Source: Acuticoccus sp. MNP-M23 (GTDB lineage Bacteria > Pseudomonadota > Alphaproteobacteria > Rhizobiales > Amorphaceae). Taken from it: a stretch of DNA of 64,000 nucleotides. How positions within the stretch are numbered: position 1 is the stretch's first letter; each line of letters opens with the position of its first letter. The stretch lies in assembly GCF_031195445.1 (NCBI RefSeq), contig NZ_CP133480.1, positions 1,240,001 to 1,304,000 on the forward strand. Reading direction: 5' to 3'. Shown here piece by piece: positions 24,311 through 32,845 of the stretch. A program made the translations under genes and the position numbers. The notes beneath the pieces were generated by a model. The model searched no databases and was not told the DNA's origin. It saw only the letters and a list, made by a program, of their open reading frames with translations.

Positions 24311-25231
24311 ATGCCAAGAACGCTCACCGTCGCCGCCGCGCAGCTTGGCCCCATCGCGAGGGACGAGCCGCGATCATCCGCCGTCGCGCGCATGGTTGCT
24401 CTGATGGAGCACGCGCACGGCCGCGGGGCAGAGCTGGTGGTGTTTCCGGAGCTGGCCCTCACCAGCTTCTTCCCGCGCTGGTTCATGCCCGACCAGAGCG
24501 AGATCGACACATGGTTCGAGCGCGAGATGCCCTCCGCGGACACCGCACCACTGTTCGAAGCCGCGGCCCGGCTCGGCGTCGCCTTCCACCTCGGCTATGC
24601 GGAGATTGACGGCGCGAACCGCTTCAACACCGCAATCCTTGTCGGCCCCACCGGCGAGATCCTTTCCAAATACCGCAAGGTCCACCTGCCGGGGCACCGC
24701 GAGGACGAACCCTGGCGCCCGTTCCAGCACCTCGAAAAGCGCTATTTTGCGCGCGGTGATCTGGGCTTTCCGGTGGTGGATGCGCTCGGCGGACACGTTG
24801 GCATGTGCATCTGCAACGACCGGCGCTGGCCGGAAACATGGCGCCTCATGGGGCTGCAGAGCGCCGAGCTTGTCTGCCTTGGCTACAACACGCCGCAGCA
24901 TTACCCCAACGCCCCCCAGCACGACCGCCTGCAGGATTTCCACAACCACCTGTCGATGCAGGCCGGCGCCTACCAGAACGGCACCTATGTGGTCGCCGCC
25001 GCAAAGGCGGGGCTTGAGGAGGGTGCCGAGCTGATCGGCGGGTCATGCATCATCGCGCCCACGGGCGAGATTGTCGCCCTTGCCGCAACGCGCGCCGACG
25101 AGGTTGTGGTTGCCGACATCGACTTCGACCGCTGCCGCGAGATCCGCACCAACATCTTCGACTTTGCCCAGCACCGGCAGCCGGACCTTTACACCGCGCT
25201 GGCCGAACCGGCACCTGCCCCCGCGAAATAG
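24311..25231 (+). CDS. N-carbamoyl-D-amino-acid hydrolase-like nitrilase-superfamily enzyme
   Basis: 306 aa, matching the roughly 304-residue Agrobacterium D-carbamoylase. The catalytic triad is present: Glu47 (VVFPELAL), Lys123 (SKYRKVHLPG) and Cys168 (MCICNDRRWPETWR). The HNHLSMQAGAYQNGTYVVAA segment is typical of D-carbamoylases. The reaction would be N-carbamoyl-D-amino acid to D-amino acid, CO2 and ammonia, the last step of hydantoin breakdown. No hydantoinase with obvious identity is adjacent, although the amidohydrolase and creatininase genes across the divergent promoter could supply ring opening. Transcribed with TRAP Q-M-P. Confidence 0.88.
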   Translation: MPRTLTVAAAQLGPIARDEPRSSAVARMVALMEHAHGRGAELVVFPELALTSFFPRWFMPDQSEIDTWFEREMPSADTAPLFEAAARLGVAFHLGYAEIDGANRFNTAILVGPTGEILSKYRKVHLPGHREDEPWRPFQHLEKRYFARGDLGFPVVDALGGHVGMCICNDRRWPETWRLMGLQSAELVCLGYNTPQHYPNAPQHDRLQDFHNHLSMQAGAYQNGTYVVAAAKAGLEEGAELIGGSCIIAPTGEIVALAATRADEVVVADIDFDRCREIRTNIFDFAQHRQPDLYTALAEPAPAPAK

Positions 25232-25366
25232 CGCGCACGCGCGCCGCCCACCCTTTCGGCTCAGTCGACGGACATTGAGATCGCGAAGCGAAAGCCAAGG
25301 TTGCCCTCCAGCCGCCGCAGCTTTCGGCAAGCAACAATGCCGTTGGCAAAGTTGGCGGTGTTCGTA

Positions 25367-26482
25367 TCAGCTGGCCGAGTGGTCGGCTCTCTCTGCCTCG
25401 GAGCGTTTGCTGCGCCGGGATTTCTTGTCGGCATACATCAGTTCATCGGCGCGCCGCAGCATGCTTTCGGGTGACATCGACCCCGGCTCCGCCTCGAACA
25501 CACCGACGCTCGCACCGCAAAATTCGCTGGCGCCATCCGGCACGTCGTAGTGACCGCACAAGAGCGACGCCAGCTGATCGTAGACTTCATCGGTTTTCGA
25601 ACCGCCGTCTTCAGCGTCAGCATCTGCCAGAACGACAACCACAAACTCGTCACCGCCGAGGCGCCCGACGAGGTCCGGCGTGCCCGGAGCGTCGCTCAGC
25701 CTCTGGCCGATTTCGGTAAGGAGTGCATCGCCTGCCTGATGGCCGTAACGGTCGTTGATCGACTTGAAATCGTCGAGGTCGATGAACGCGACGAGGAGCT
25801 TCTTGCCGGTGTGGACGGCCAGCGCCGAAAGCCGGCGCATCTCGTTGATGACGAAACGGCGGTTCGGCAGGCCGGTGAGGGCGTCGTAGAACGAATAGGC
25901 CTCCAGGGCCGCGTTGGCCTTCTGCAGGCGCTCCAGCAATCGTTCGCGCTGGATGTGCTGCGAGATCAGCGTGGAGAAGAGGCTGAGGACCGCCACGGTG
26001 TCATCAGTAAACTCTCGTTTTTCCGAACTGGCGGCGCACAGGGTGCCGAACAGCGAGCCGTCACCCAGCAGGATCGGCGTGCTGGCGTAGGTTTCCAGAC
26101 CGAGCGACTGCACGTATTCCGAATCGCGCCAGCGTTCACCCGCATCGGCGACCAGAATGCATTCTTCGTCCATGGCCCGCTTGCAAAGCGCATTGCCCCA
26201 CGGCACGGAAATTCCCTCCGGAATTTCCATCGACCTTGTGTTGCGGGAGAACAGCACGCGCTGGGTGCGGGTCGGGAGATCGACCTGTGTGAGGTAGGTG
26301 CTCTCCAGGCCCGTGACGTGCTGCAACAACTCGAGGAGTGGCCGCGTCAGCTGCTCAATGGACTGCGCCGATGCGACGGTCTCCGAAACCGTGACAATCA
26401 GCCTGTCTGGTCCTTTGAGAAACCCTTCCACTGCAAGGTTCATGCAAACACATTTCCCGAGATTGCGGATTCGAGCCGTCAT
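25367..26482 (-). CDS. GAF-GGDEF diguanylate cyclase
   Basis: 371 aa soluble protein. A GAF sensor domain spans about residues 30-175 (GNALCKRAMDE, TYASTPILLGDGSLFGTLCA), then a short helix and a GGDEF domain from about 197 (DALTGLPNRRF, IDLDDFKSINDRYGHQAGD, RLGGDEFVVVV with GGDEF at 276-280). The active-site loop is intact, so it should make cyclic-di-GMP from GTP. The RxxD inhibitory site expected before GGDEF is not seen (GTPD instead), so product feedback may be absent. No EAL domain. Start ATG 26482; ATG at residue 14 (26443) is an alternative. Monocistronic. Confidence 0.92.
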   Translation of the reverse strand: MTARIRNLGKCVCMNLAVEGFLKGPDRLIVTVSETVASAQSIEQLTRPLLELLQHVTGLESTYLTQVDLPTRTQRVLFSRNTRSMEIPEGISVPWGNALCKRAMDEECILVADAGERWRDSEYVQSLGLETYASTPILLGDGSLFGTLCAASSEKREFTDDTVAVLSLFSTLISQHIQRERLLERLQKANAALEAYSFYDALTGLPNRRFVINEMRRLSALAVHTGKKLLVAFIDLDDFKSINDRYGHQAGDALLTEIGQRLSDAPGTPDLVGRLGGDEFVVVVLADADAEDGGSKTDEVYDQLASLLCGHYDVPDGASEFCGASVGVFEAEPGSMSPESMLRRADELMYADKKSRRSKRSEAERADHSAS

Positions 26483-26799
26483 AATTGGTCATGACAGGCC
26501 TCAAGGCAAAATTCGCACCGAATTGTGGCACAATTATAATAGAAATATTGCACACACTAATAGGCGTATTATTCTATTTTTTGTCAGGATAATGTTTTCG
26601 GTCTCTAATTTTCTGCACGTCTGGAAAAAATTACCGTCATATTAACAAAGTCGCGCATTAACAACGTTGTAAAGCCTCGAACAGGTCAGCGGATCGCGAT
26701 TGCCGGCGCCGTGCCTTTCAGCCGTGAACGGCGGCGGACACGAGTAAATGAACGCCACCCCCTCGCGGGCGAGCCGCTATCAGGCGGAGCGGTTGAGGG
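26483..26799. other. 317-base intergenic region upstream of the diguanylate cyclase
   Basis: Clearly AT-richer than its surroundings between about 26517 and 26660. A TATAAT on the minus strand near 26535 would suit the cyclase gene with a leader of about 45 bases, but no good -35 box is found. A perfect ACAACGTTGT palindrome lies at 26661-26670. No gene supported; short ORFs here lack ribosome sites. Confidence 0.6.
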
Positions 26800-27738
26800 T
26801 CACGGACCCGGTGAAGCAACCTCCGTGTCCCTTCCGGCCGCGGCCGGGGCGCCTGGCGCTACGTCGCCCCCGGCGTTCTCCAGCAACGTTTCGATGGCGG
26901 GGTGCTGGAACCGGCGCGGCTTGGTGACGGCGTAGAATGTCTCGACGATGCCGGGCAACCGGCAGACTTCCACCAGCGAGCCCGCTGCAATTTCATCCTT
27001 CACCACAATGGGCGGAATCACGGCAAGCCCGGCGCCCTCGCGGGCCAGCAGGCGCACCATCGCCATGTCATCGGCCTCCACGGCAATGCGCGGCGTGATC
27101 CCGAGCCGCGCCACGAGTGCATCGAACCCGACGCGGATGCCGCTTTGCATCGTCGGCACGATGAGCGGCTGCGACGACAGGCGGTCCGCCAGCGATCCCG
27201 CCTCCGATACAAACGCCAGCGCACCGATCAGGCTGGCCTCCTGCTCGGCAAGCCGGTGCGAGATCAGGTCTTTGCCGGCTTCGTCCCCGGGCGGCTGATT
27301 CAGCATGATGAGGTCGAGGCTGAGCCCTTCCAGCCTGCCCAGCAACTCTTCGGCGGTGCCTGAACGCAGGACAACATCGACGCCCGTTCCCAGCAAGGGC
27401 CGCACGGCGCCAAGCACGAAGTTGCGCGACAGCGTTGCCAGCGCGCCGATCCGCACCGTGGGCCGCACATAGTCCGCATGGCGCAGCGCTGCGACCAGCT
27501 GCTCGCCGGTGGCGAAGATGGCGTCGGCATGGTCGAGCGCAAGGCGGCCTGCTTCGGTGAGCGAGAGCTGCCGGCCGCTGCGCTCGAAGAGCGGGTGGCC
27601 AAGCCGCTGTTCCAGCTGGCGGATCTGCACCGACAGGGCCGACTGGGACACATTCAGCAGCTTTGCCGTGCGCGTCAGGTTTCCCTCGCGCGCCACGGCC
27701 CGGAAATAGCGCAGATGATGATAGTTCAGATCCGGCAT
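26800..27738 (-). CDS. LysR-family regulator divergent from dabBA
   Basis: 312 aa. The N-terminal helix-turn-helix NYHHLRYFRAVAREGNLTRTAKLLNVSQSALSVQIRQLE (two-part motif, residues 4-42) has the NhaR-like opening NYxHLxYF. A periplasmic-binding-type effector domain fills the rest. Divergent placement 113 bases from dabB matches the LysR genes that often accompany inorganic-carbon uptake operons, so it probably controls dabBA-cysD. The last 20 residues are Ala/Pro/Gly-rich and non-conserved. Effector unknown; bicarbonate/CO2-related metabolites or Na+/pH are possibilities by family analogy. Confidence 0.92.
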   Translation of the reverse strand: MPDLNYHHLRYFRAVAREGNLTRTAKLLNVSQSALSVQIRQLEQRLGHPLFERSGRQLSLTEAGRLALDHADAIFATGEQLVAALRHADYVRPTVRIGALATLSRNFVLGAVRPLLGTGVDVVLRSGTAEELLGRLEGLSLDLIMLNQPPGDEAGKDLISHRLAEQEASLIGALAFVSEAGSLADRLSSQPLIVPTMQSGIRVGFDALVARLGITPRIAVEADDMAMVRLLAREGAGLAVIPPIVVKDEIAAGSLVEVCRLPGIVETFYAVTKPRRFQHPAIETLLENAGGDVAPGAPAAAGRDTEVASPGP

Positions 27739-27740
27739 CC

Positions 27741-27757
27741 GTTCGCTTTTATAGAAC
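27741..27757. promoter_or_regulatory. LysR-type operator candidate
   Basis: GTTC-N9-GAAC palindrome containing a T-N11-A core, the usual LysR-box form, 3 bases upstream of the lysR start and 95 upstream of dabB. Position over the lysR ribosome site suggests autorepression plus control of dabB. Confidence 0.45.
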
Positions 27758-27851
27758 GACGCCGCGCAATCAATATATTTTCCTTCATCCGTCGATCAAT
27801 CTAGTTCTCCGTGAAGCGCCGCCCGCCAGCGTTCATTTGCGAGAAGTCCCG

Positions 27852-29423
27852 ATGCTCAACATCCTTCCTCTGGCCGGTCCGCTGGTTCTGCTTCTTGCTT
27901 CGTTCGTGGCCTTCGCTGGCCCGGCCATGCGCCCGCGGCGCACGCTCATCACCGCCGAATATGCCGCAATTGCGAGCATTGCCGTTGCGGCAGCATCTGC
28001 CGTGCTGCTGGTGGTCGCCGGCCCCGGCACGTCACCTCGTCTTGGTGGCGCCACCCTATCGCTGGCAAGCCGGCTGGATGCCATCAGCGTCATCATGCTG
28101 CTGCTGGTCTCGGCCATCGGCTGGGTGGTCGTTCGTTTTTCGTCAACCTACCTCGACGGGGAGCACGGGCAGGGCCGCTTTACCGGCTGGCTGTGCCTCA
28201 CCCTCAGCGCGATCCTCCTGTTCGTGCAGGCGGGCACGCTCACCCAGCTGGCGTTGGCGTGGGTGGCCGCGAGCCTGTGCCTGCGCCAGCTGCTGCTGTT
28301 TTATCGGCAACGGCAGGGGGCCCGGCGTGCGGCGCGCAAGGAGTTCATCGTCTCGCGGCTCAGCGACATTGCGCTGATCGGGGCCTCCGTCATCCTCATC
28401 TTTCGGTTCGGTACCGACGATATCGAGAGCATTCTGTCCGCCGTCAGCGCAGAGCCCGCCTCGTCCGGGGTTCTTGCTGCCGCCGGGCTCCTTGCTGCGG
28501 CCGCCCTCCTGAAATCCGCGCAATTCCCGTTCCACGGCTGGCTCAGCGAAGTGATGGAAACACCGACGCCGGTGTCGGCGCTCCTCCACGCCGGGGTCAT
28601 CAACGCTGGCGGCTTTCTCCTCATCCGCATGGCCGAAATCATGCTGGCTGCGCCGATCGCACTGGCGCTTCTGGTGATGCTGGGGGGCTTCACGGCCCTG
28701 TTCGGCGGGCTGGTGATGCTGACGCAGCCCGCGGCCAAGACCTCGCTTGCATGGTCCACCGTGGCGCAGATGGGGTTCATGATCCTTCAGTGCGGGCTGG
28801 CGCTGTTCCCTCTCGCGCTGCTGCACATCGTGGCGCACTCGCTCTACAAGGCGCACGCGCTCCTCACGGCTGGCAGCGCGGTGCAGAACATCGCGCGGAT
28901 CCGGCGGCCCGGCCCCATCGCCATCCCCGGCGGCCGCTCCGTGCTGGTCGCATTCGCCTTCGCGCTCATCATCTACGCGCTGGTCGCCGCAGGGTTCAAC
29001 GTCGTCGAGAAGTCGCCGCAGGCCATCGCGCTCGGTGCCATCCTCATCTTCGGCGTCGCCTACCTCCTGGCGCAGGGCCTCGCGGATGCCGCGCCATGGG
29101 CGCTGACGTGGCGCACCTCGCTCTACTCGGTGGGCGCAACGGTGGCCTACTTCACCCTCCAGCGCGCCGCCGAATGGCTGACAGGGGACGCCCTGCCCGC
29201 CACTCCCGCGCCGGGACCGCTGGAATGGGCGCTTCTGATCCTCGCCCTGTTCTCGTTCGGCATGGTCGCCCTGGCGCAGGCACTTCTGCCCTTGTGGTCG
29301 AACCATCCGGCCGCCGCACCCCTGCGCATTCACCTTGCCAACGGCCTTTACGCCAACGCCATCACCGACCGGATGCTCGGCTCATGGTCCCACAGCACCC
29401 TTGAAAAACGGACGGCCGGATGA
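27852..29423 (+). CDS. dabB: DabB, proton-translocating subunit of DAB inorganic-carbon accumulation complex
   Basis: 523 aa integral membrane protein of the NuoL/MrpA family, with about 13-14 helices. Features are [38 protein letters not shown], the proton-channel region shared with NADH dehydrogenase subunit 5, and [17 protein letters not shown]. Stand-alone pairing with DUF2309 (dabA) marks it as DabB, not complex I. DabB is thought to use the ion gradient to drive one-way hydration of CO2 to bicarbonate by DabA. Its TGA overlaps the dabA ATG by 4 bases. ATG 27852 has GAGAAG about 7 bases upstream; longer frames start inside the promoter region. Confidence 0.9.
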   Translation: MLNILPLAGPLVLLLASFVAFAGPAMRPRRTLITAEYAAIASIAVAAASAVLLVVAGPGTSPRLGGATLSLASRLDAISVIMLLLVSAIGWVVVRFSSTYLDGEHGQGRFTGWLCLTLSAILLFVQAGTLTQLALAWVAASLCLRQLLLFYRQRQGARRAARKEFIVSRLSDIALIGASVILIFRFGTDDIESILSAVSAEPASSGVLAAAGLLAAAALLKSAQFPFHGWLSEVMETPTPVSALLHAGVINAGGFLLIRMAEIMLAAPIALALLVMLGGFTALFGGLVMLTQPAAKTSLAWSTVAQMGFMILQCGLALFPLALLHIVAHSLYKAHALLTAGSAVQNIARIRRPGPIAIPGGRSVLVAFAFALIIYALVAAGFNVVEKSPQAIALGAILIFGVAYLLAQGLADAAPWALTWRTSLYSVGATVAYFTLQRAAEWLTGDALPATPAPGPLEWALLILALFSFGMVALAQALLPLWSNHPAAAPLRIHLANGLYANAITDRMLGSWSHSTLEKRTAG

Positions 29424-31822
29424 CCCACGCCCCCCTTCAGTCCAGCATCGTTCTCGCCGCGGCCGACGCTGCGGTCCGGGCCGTTCCCCCGCTGTGGCCG
29501 CTCGCCACCAGCGTTGCGGTCAACCCCTATCTCGGCCAGACCGGCGAGCCCCTTGCCACGACCTCTGCCCGGCTGGCGCGCGTTGCCGGCGCCAGGACAA
29601 CCATGCCGCGCGACTGGTACGCCGGTGAAATTGCCAGTGGCCAGATCTCCGATGCCGACCTTGCAGCCGCAATCGACGCTTCAGGCACGCCCGGCCACAC
29701 AGCCGGAACGTTGAAAGAGGCTGCAGGCCGGGCAAAGCCGGCGGCGTTGCGCCTCCCCACGGTGGCAGACCTTGCGGCAACGGCCACCGGCACCGACTGG
29801 CCGGACATCGTTGCCGAGCGTGTCGGCGCCTTCGCATCCAGCCAACTGGACGACGGACAGGCGCTCTGGGCAGCGCCCCGCAGCGAGGGTCTTTATCGCA
29901 CCTGGAAGGCCGGCGCGGTCCACGACCTCACGCCCGAAATTGCGGGGCTCACCGGCTTTGCGCGGTTTGCCGCCAGCGCGCCGGCGACCGCCAGCGGCGC
30001 CATCGAGCGCGCCGCCGACACGCTGTGCCTCAGCGAGGCTGCGCTGGACACCTACTTTCATGCACTGCTGATGACGCTTGGCGGCTGGTCGCAATTTGCG
30101 CGCTACCGGCTCTGGCAAGCCGAGCTTGCCGGCGAGGACGATACCACCGCGCTGGATTTTCTGGCGATCCGGCTCCTCTGGGAAGAGGCGCTGTTCTGCC
30201 ATTGCGAAGACGCGATTGGCGACACCTGGCGGGACACCGTTGCCGCCCACGCTGTCCCCGTCGCGCCCGGCGCGGACGACGAAATCGACGCGATCCTTCA
30301 GGCCGCGGCAGAACACGCCGAACAGCGGTCGTTGGCCGGTGTGCTGGCCGCCCCGGCCGAGGCTGCACCGGCGCGCCGGCCCGCGCTGCAGGCCGCCTTT
30401 TGCATCGACGTGCGGTCCGAAGTGTTCCGCAGATCTCTGGAAACGGTCGCCCCCACAATCCAGACGCTGGGGTTCGCCGGCTTTTTCGGCATCTCGACCA
30501 GCTATCACGCCTTCGCATCGGACGTGGCGGAGCGGCGGCTTCCCGTCCTCCTCAACCCCGCACTCCAGTCGCGCGCGGGGCCATCGGACCAGCGGGCGGC
30601 GGACCCGTCTGCCCGCTTCGTGGCGCGGGCAAAGCGGGCGTGGGGGCGCTTCAAGCTGGCGGCGGTGTCGTCGTTCGCCTTCGTCGAGGCGATGGGACCT
30701 GTCTACGTGACACGGCTCGTCCGCGATGCGCTCGGGCTTGGCGGGCGCCCTACGCCGGCCGACCCTGCCCCCGTCCTCTCGACCCGGCTCGGCACCGCGG
30801 AGATGGTGACCGCGGCGGCCAGCGTTCTGCGCGCCATGTCGCTCACCGAGAATTTTGCGCCCGTGGTGCTTCTCGCCGGCCATGGCGCGCGGGTGGTGAA
30901 CAACCCGCACGCCAGCGCGCTCCAGTGCGGCGCATGCGGCGGCTACTCGGGCGAAGTGAATGCGCGGCTTCTCGCGTCACTCCTGAACAATCCGGAAGTG
31001 CGGGCCGGTCTGGCGAAAGACGGCATCACCATTCCCGCCGACACGCTGTTTCTGGGCGCCCTCCACGACACCACCACCGACGCAGTCACACTCTACGCCG
31101 GCGACACCGACACCAGCCGCCACACCGCGGCGCTGGCTGAAACCAAGCGCTGGCTCGAAGCGGCCGGTGCCCTCGCGCGGGCCGAGCGCGCGCTGCGCCT
31201 GCCGGGCGCTGAGGACGGCGGCGCCGTTCTCCGGCGCGGGAGCGACTGGGCGCAGACGCGGCCCGAATGGGCGCTGGCCGGCTGCACCGCGTTCATTGCA
31301 GCGCCGCGCGATCGCACCAGCGGCAAGAGCCTGCAGGGCAAGGCGTTTCTGCACGACTACGACTGGCAGCGCGACAAGGGCTTTTCCGTGCTGGAACTCA
31401 TCCTGACGGCACCGGTGGTGGTCGCAAGCTGGATCAACCTGCAATATTACGGGTCGACCGTTGCGCCGGACGTGTTCGGCAGCGGCAACAAGCTGATCCA
31501 CAACGTCACCGGCGGAATCGGCGTTGTGGAGGGCAATGGCGGCACCCTGCGCGCCGGTCTCCCCTTCCAGTCCGTCCACAACGGCGAAGCATTCGTCCAC
31601 GCACCGCTGCGGCTTTCCGTGGCGATCGAGGCCCCGCGCGAGGCGATCAACGAGATCCTGTCCCGCCACGACGGCGTGCGCGCGCTGTTCGACAATGGCT
31701 GGCTCCACCTCTTTGCGCTGGACGATAGAGGCCGGATGGCCTGGCGGTATGCCGGCGATCTCGACTGGACACCGAACACGCTTGCGCAGACGGACCAACC
31801 CGAAACACTGCGGGTCGCATGA
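29420..31822 (+). CDS. dabA: DabA (DUF2309), carbonic-anhydrase-like subunit of DAB complex
   Basis: 800 aa. The beta-carbonic-anhydrase-like zinc site is visible: Cys328 and Asp330 in [12 protein letters not shown], His488 in [12 protein letters not shown], and Cys503 in [11 protein letters not shown]. The 15-residue His-Cys spacing equals that reported for Halothiobacillus DabA (H524, C539), and the CxD pair is also conserved. With DabB it converts incoming CO2 to bicarbonate vectorially in the cytoplasm. Translation is coupled to dabB (ATGA) and to the following cysD-like gene (ATGA at 31819-31822). No RuBisCO or carboxysome gene is in the window, so in this probable heterotroph it more likely supplies bicarbonate for carboxylases. 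Confidence 0.93.
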   Translation: MTHAPLQSSIVLAAADAAVRAVPPLWPLATSVAVNPYLGQTGEPLATTSARLARVAGARTTMPRDWYAGEIASGQISDADLAAAIDASGTPGHTAGTLKEAAGRAKPAALRLPTVADLAATATGTDWPDIVAERVGAFASSQLDDGQALWAAPRSEGLYRTWKAGAVHDLTPEIAGLTGFARFAASAPATASGAIERAADTLCLSEAALDTYFHALLMTLGGWSQFARYRLWQAELAGEDDTTALDFLAIRLLWEEALFCHCEDAIGDTWRDTVAAHAVPVAPGADDEIDAILQAAAEHAEQRSLAGVLAAPAEAAPARRPALQAAFCIDVRSEVFRRSLETVAPTIQTLGFAGFFGISTSYHAFASDVAERRLPVLLNPALQSRAGPSDQRAADPSARFVARAKRAWGRFKLAAVSSFAFVEAMGPVYVTRLVRDALGLGGRPTPADPAPVLSTRLGTAEMVTAAASVLRAMSLTENFAPVVLLAGHGARVVNNPHASALQCGACGGYSGEVNARLLASLLNNPEVRAGLAKDGITIPADTLFLGALHDTTTDAVTLYAGDTDTSRHTAALAETKRWLEAAGALARAERALRLPGAEDGGAVLRRGSDWAQTRPEWALAGCTAFIAAPRDRTSGKSLQGKAFLHDYDWQRDKGFSVLELILTAPVVVASWINLQYYGSTVAPDVFGSGNKLIHNVTGGIGVVEGNGGTLRAGLPFQSVHNGEAFVHAPLRLSVAIEAPREAINEILSRHDGVRALFDNGWLHLFALDDRGRMAWRYAGDLDWTPNTLAQTDQPETLRVA

Positions 31823-32715
31823 TGGCGCTATCCCCCAACCTGGCCTACCTCGAGAGCGAGGCCATTCACATCATCCGGGATGGCTTTGCCGAGGCGAAGC
31901 GGCCTGTGGTTCTGTTCTCGGGCGGCAAGGATTCCACCGTCCTTGCCCATCTCGTCCTCCGCGCATTCTACCCGGCGCCCCCGCCGATCCCGCTGCTGCA
32001 TGTGGACTCCACCTGGGAGTTTCGCGAGGTGGTGGAATTTCGCGACCGGTTCGCCCGCAACCACGGCTTCGACCTCGTGGTGAAAGCCAACGAGGAGGGC
32101 CGGCGCCAGAACATCAACCCGTTCGAGCACGGTGACACCTACACCACCATGATGCGCACCGATCCCTTGAAGGCGGCGCTGACCGATGGCGGCTACGACG
32201 TCATCTTCGGCGGTGCCCGGCGGGACGAGGAGGCAAGCCGCGCCAAGGAGCGCATTGCATCCGTTCGCAATGCAAACCACGGCTGGGAGCCCCGCAACCA
32301 GCGGCCTGAGCTTTGGCGCAGCTACAACTGGCGGCTCGGCAAGGGTCAGTCGATCCGCGCCTACCCCATCTCCAACTGGACCGAACACGATTTGTGGACC
32401 TATATCCGCATGCGCGAGATTGAACTGGCGCCGCTTTATTTTGCGGCCGACCGTCCGGTTGTCGTGCGCGACGGTTTGCGCCTTGTGGTGGACGATGACG
32501 CCCGGATGCAGTGGCGTGACGGCGAAACCCCGACGATGGAGAAGGTGCGCTTCCGCACGCTCGGCTGCTGGCCCGTCACCGGGGCAGACCCGTCCGACGC
32601 CGACCATATCGACGCGGTGATGTACGAAACGCTGACGTCCGGCATGTCGGAGCGGCGCGGCCGGGTCAGCGACAGCGGGTCTCTGGAGCGCCAGAAGCGG
32701 GATGGTTATTTCTGA
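31819..32715 (+). CDS. CysD-like ATP sulfurylase small subunit (PP-loop), no cysN partner
   Basis: 298 aa, full length for CysD. The PP-loop SGGKDS is at residues 34-39, followed by [65 protein letters not shown] and the C-terminal [20 protein letters not shown]-type end. CysD normally works with the GTPase CysN to make adenylyl-sulfate (APS). Here cysN is absent: the gene starts inside the dabA stop (ATG 31819, or 31822) and is followed by a zinc-chaperone GTPase gene. HVDSTW replaces the usual HVDTGW. It may be a paralogue with a role tied to DabA, or the housekeeping gene with cysN elsewhere. Confidence 0.88.
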   Translation: MMALSPNLAYLESEAIHIIRDGFAEAKRPVVLFSGGKDSTVLAHLVLRAFYPAPPPIPLLHVDSTWEFREVVEFRDRFARNHGFDLVVKANEEGRRQNINPFEHGDTYTTMMRTDPLKAALTDGGYDVIFGGARRDEEASRAKERIASVRNANHGWEPRNQRPELWRSYNWRLGKGQSIRAYPISNWTEHDLWTYIRMREIELAPLYFAADRPVVVRDGLRLVVDDDARMQWRDGETPTMEKVRFRTLGCWPVTGADPSDADHIDAVMYETLTSGMSERRGRVSDSGSLERQKRDGYF

Positions 32716-32752
32716 CCGCCGGCGCCGCCAAGGCGCTCTGGCACCATCACGA

Positions 32753-32769
32753 ATGTTACAATATAACAT
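32753..32769. promoter_or_regulatory. Zur-type operator upstream of COG0523 gene
   Basis: ATGTTACAATATAACAT is a 17-bp palindrome with one mismatch, matching the proteobacterial Zur core TGTTATA-N-TATAACA. It lies 37 bases after the cysD-like stop and 77 bases before the GTPase start, where a repressor would block a promoter. It stands out as AT-rich in GC-rich surroundings. Confidence 0.75.
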
Positions 32770-32845
32770 CCCTTTCGGCGGCTGAACGGACCCGGATGAC
32801 ACCCGGCCCGACCAGTCTGCTTGCAGGGCAATTGAAGGAGTTCTG

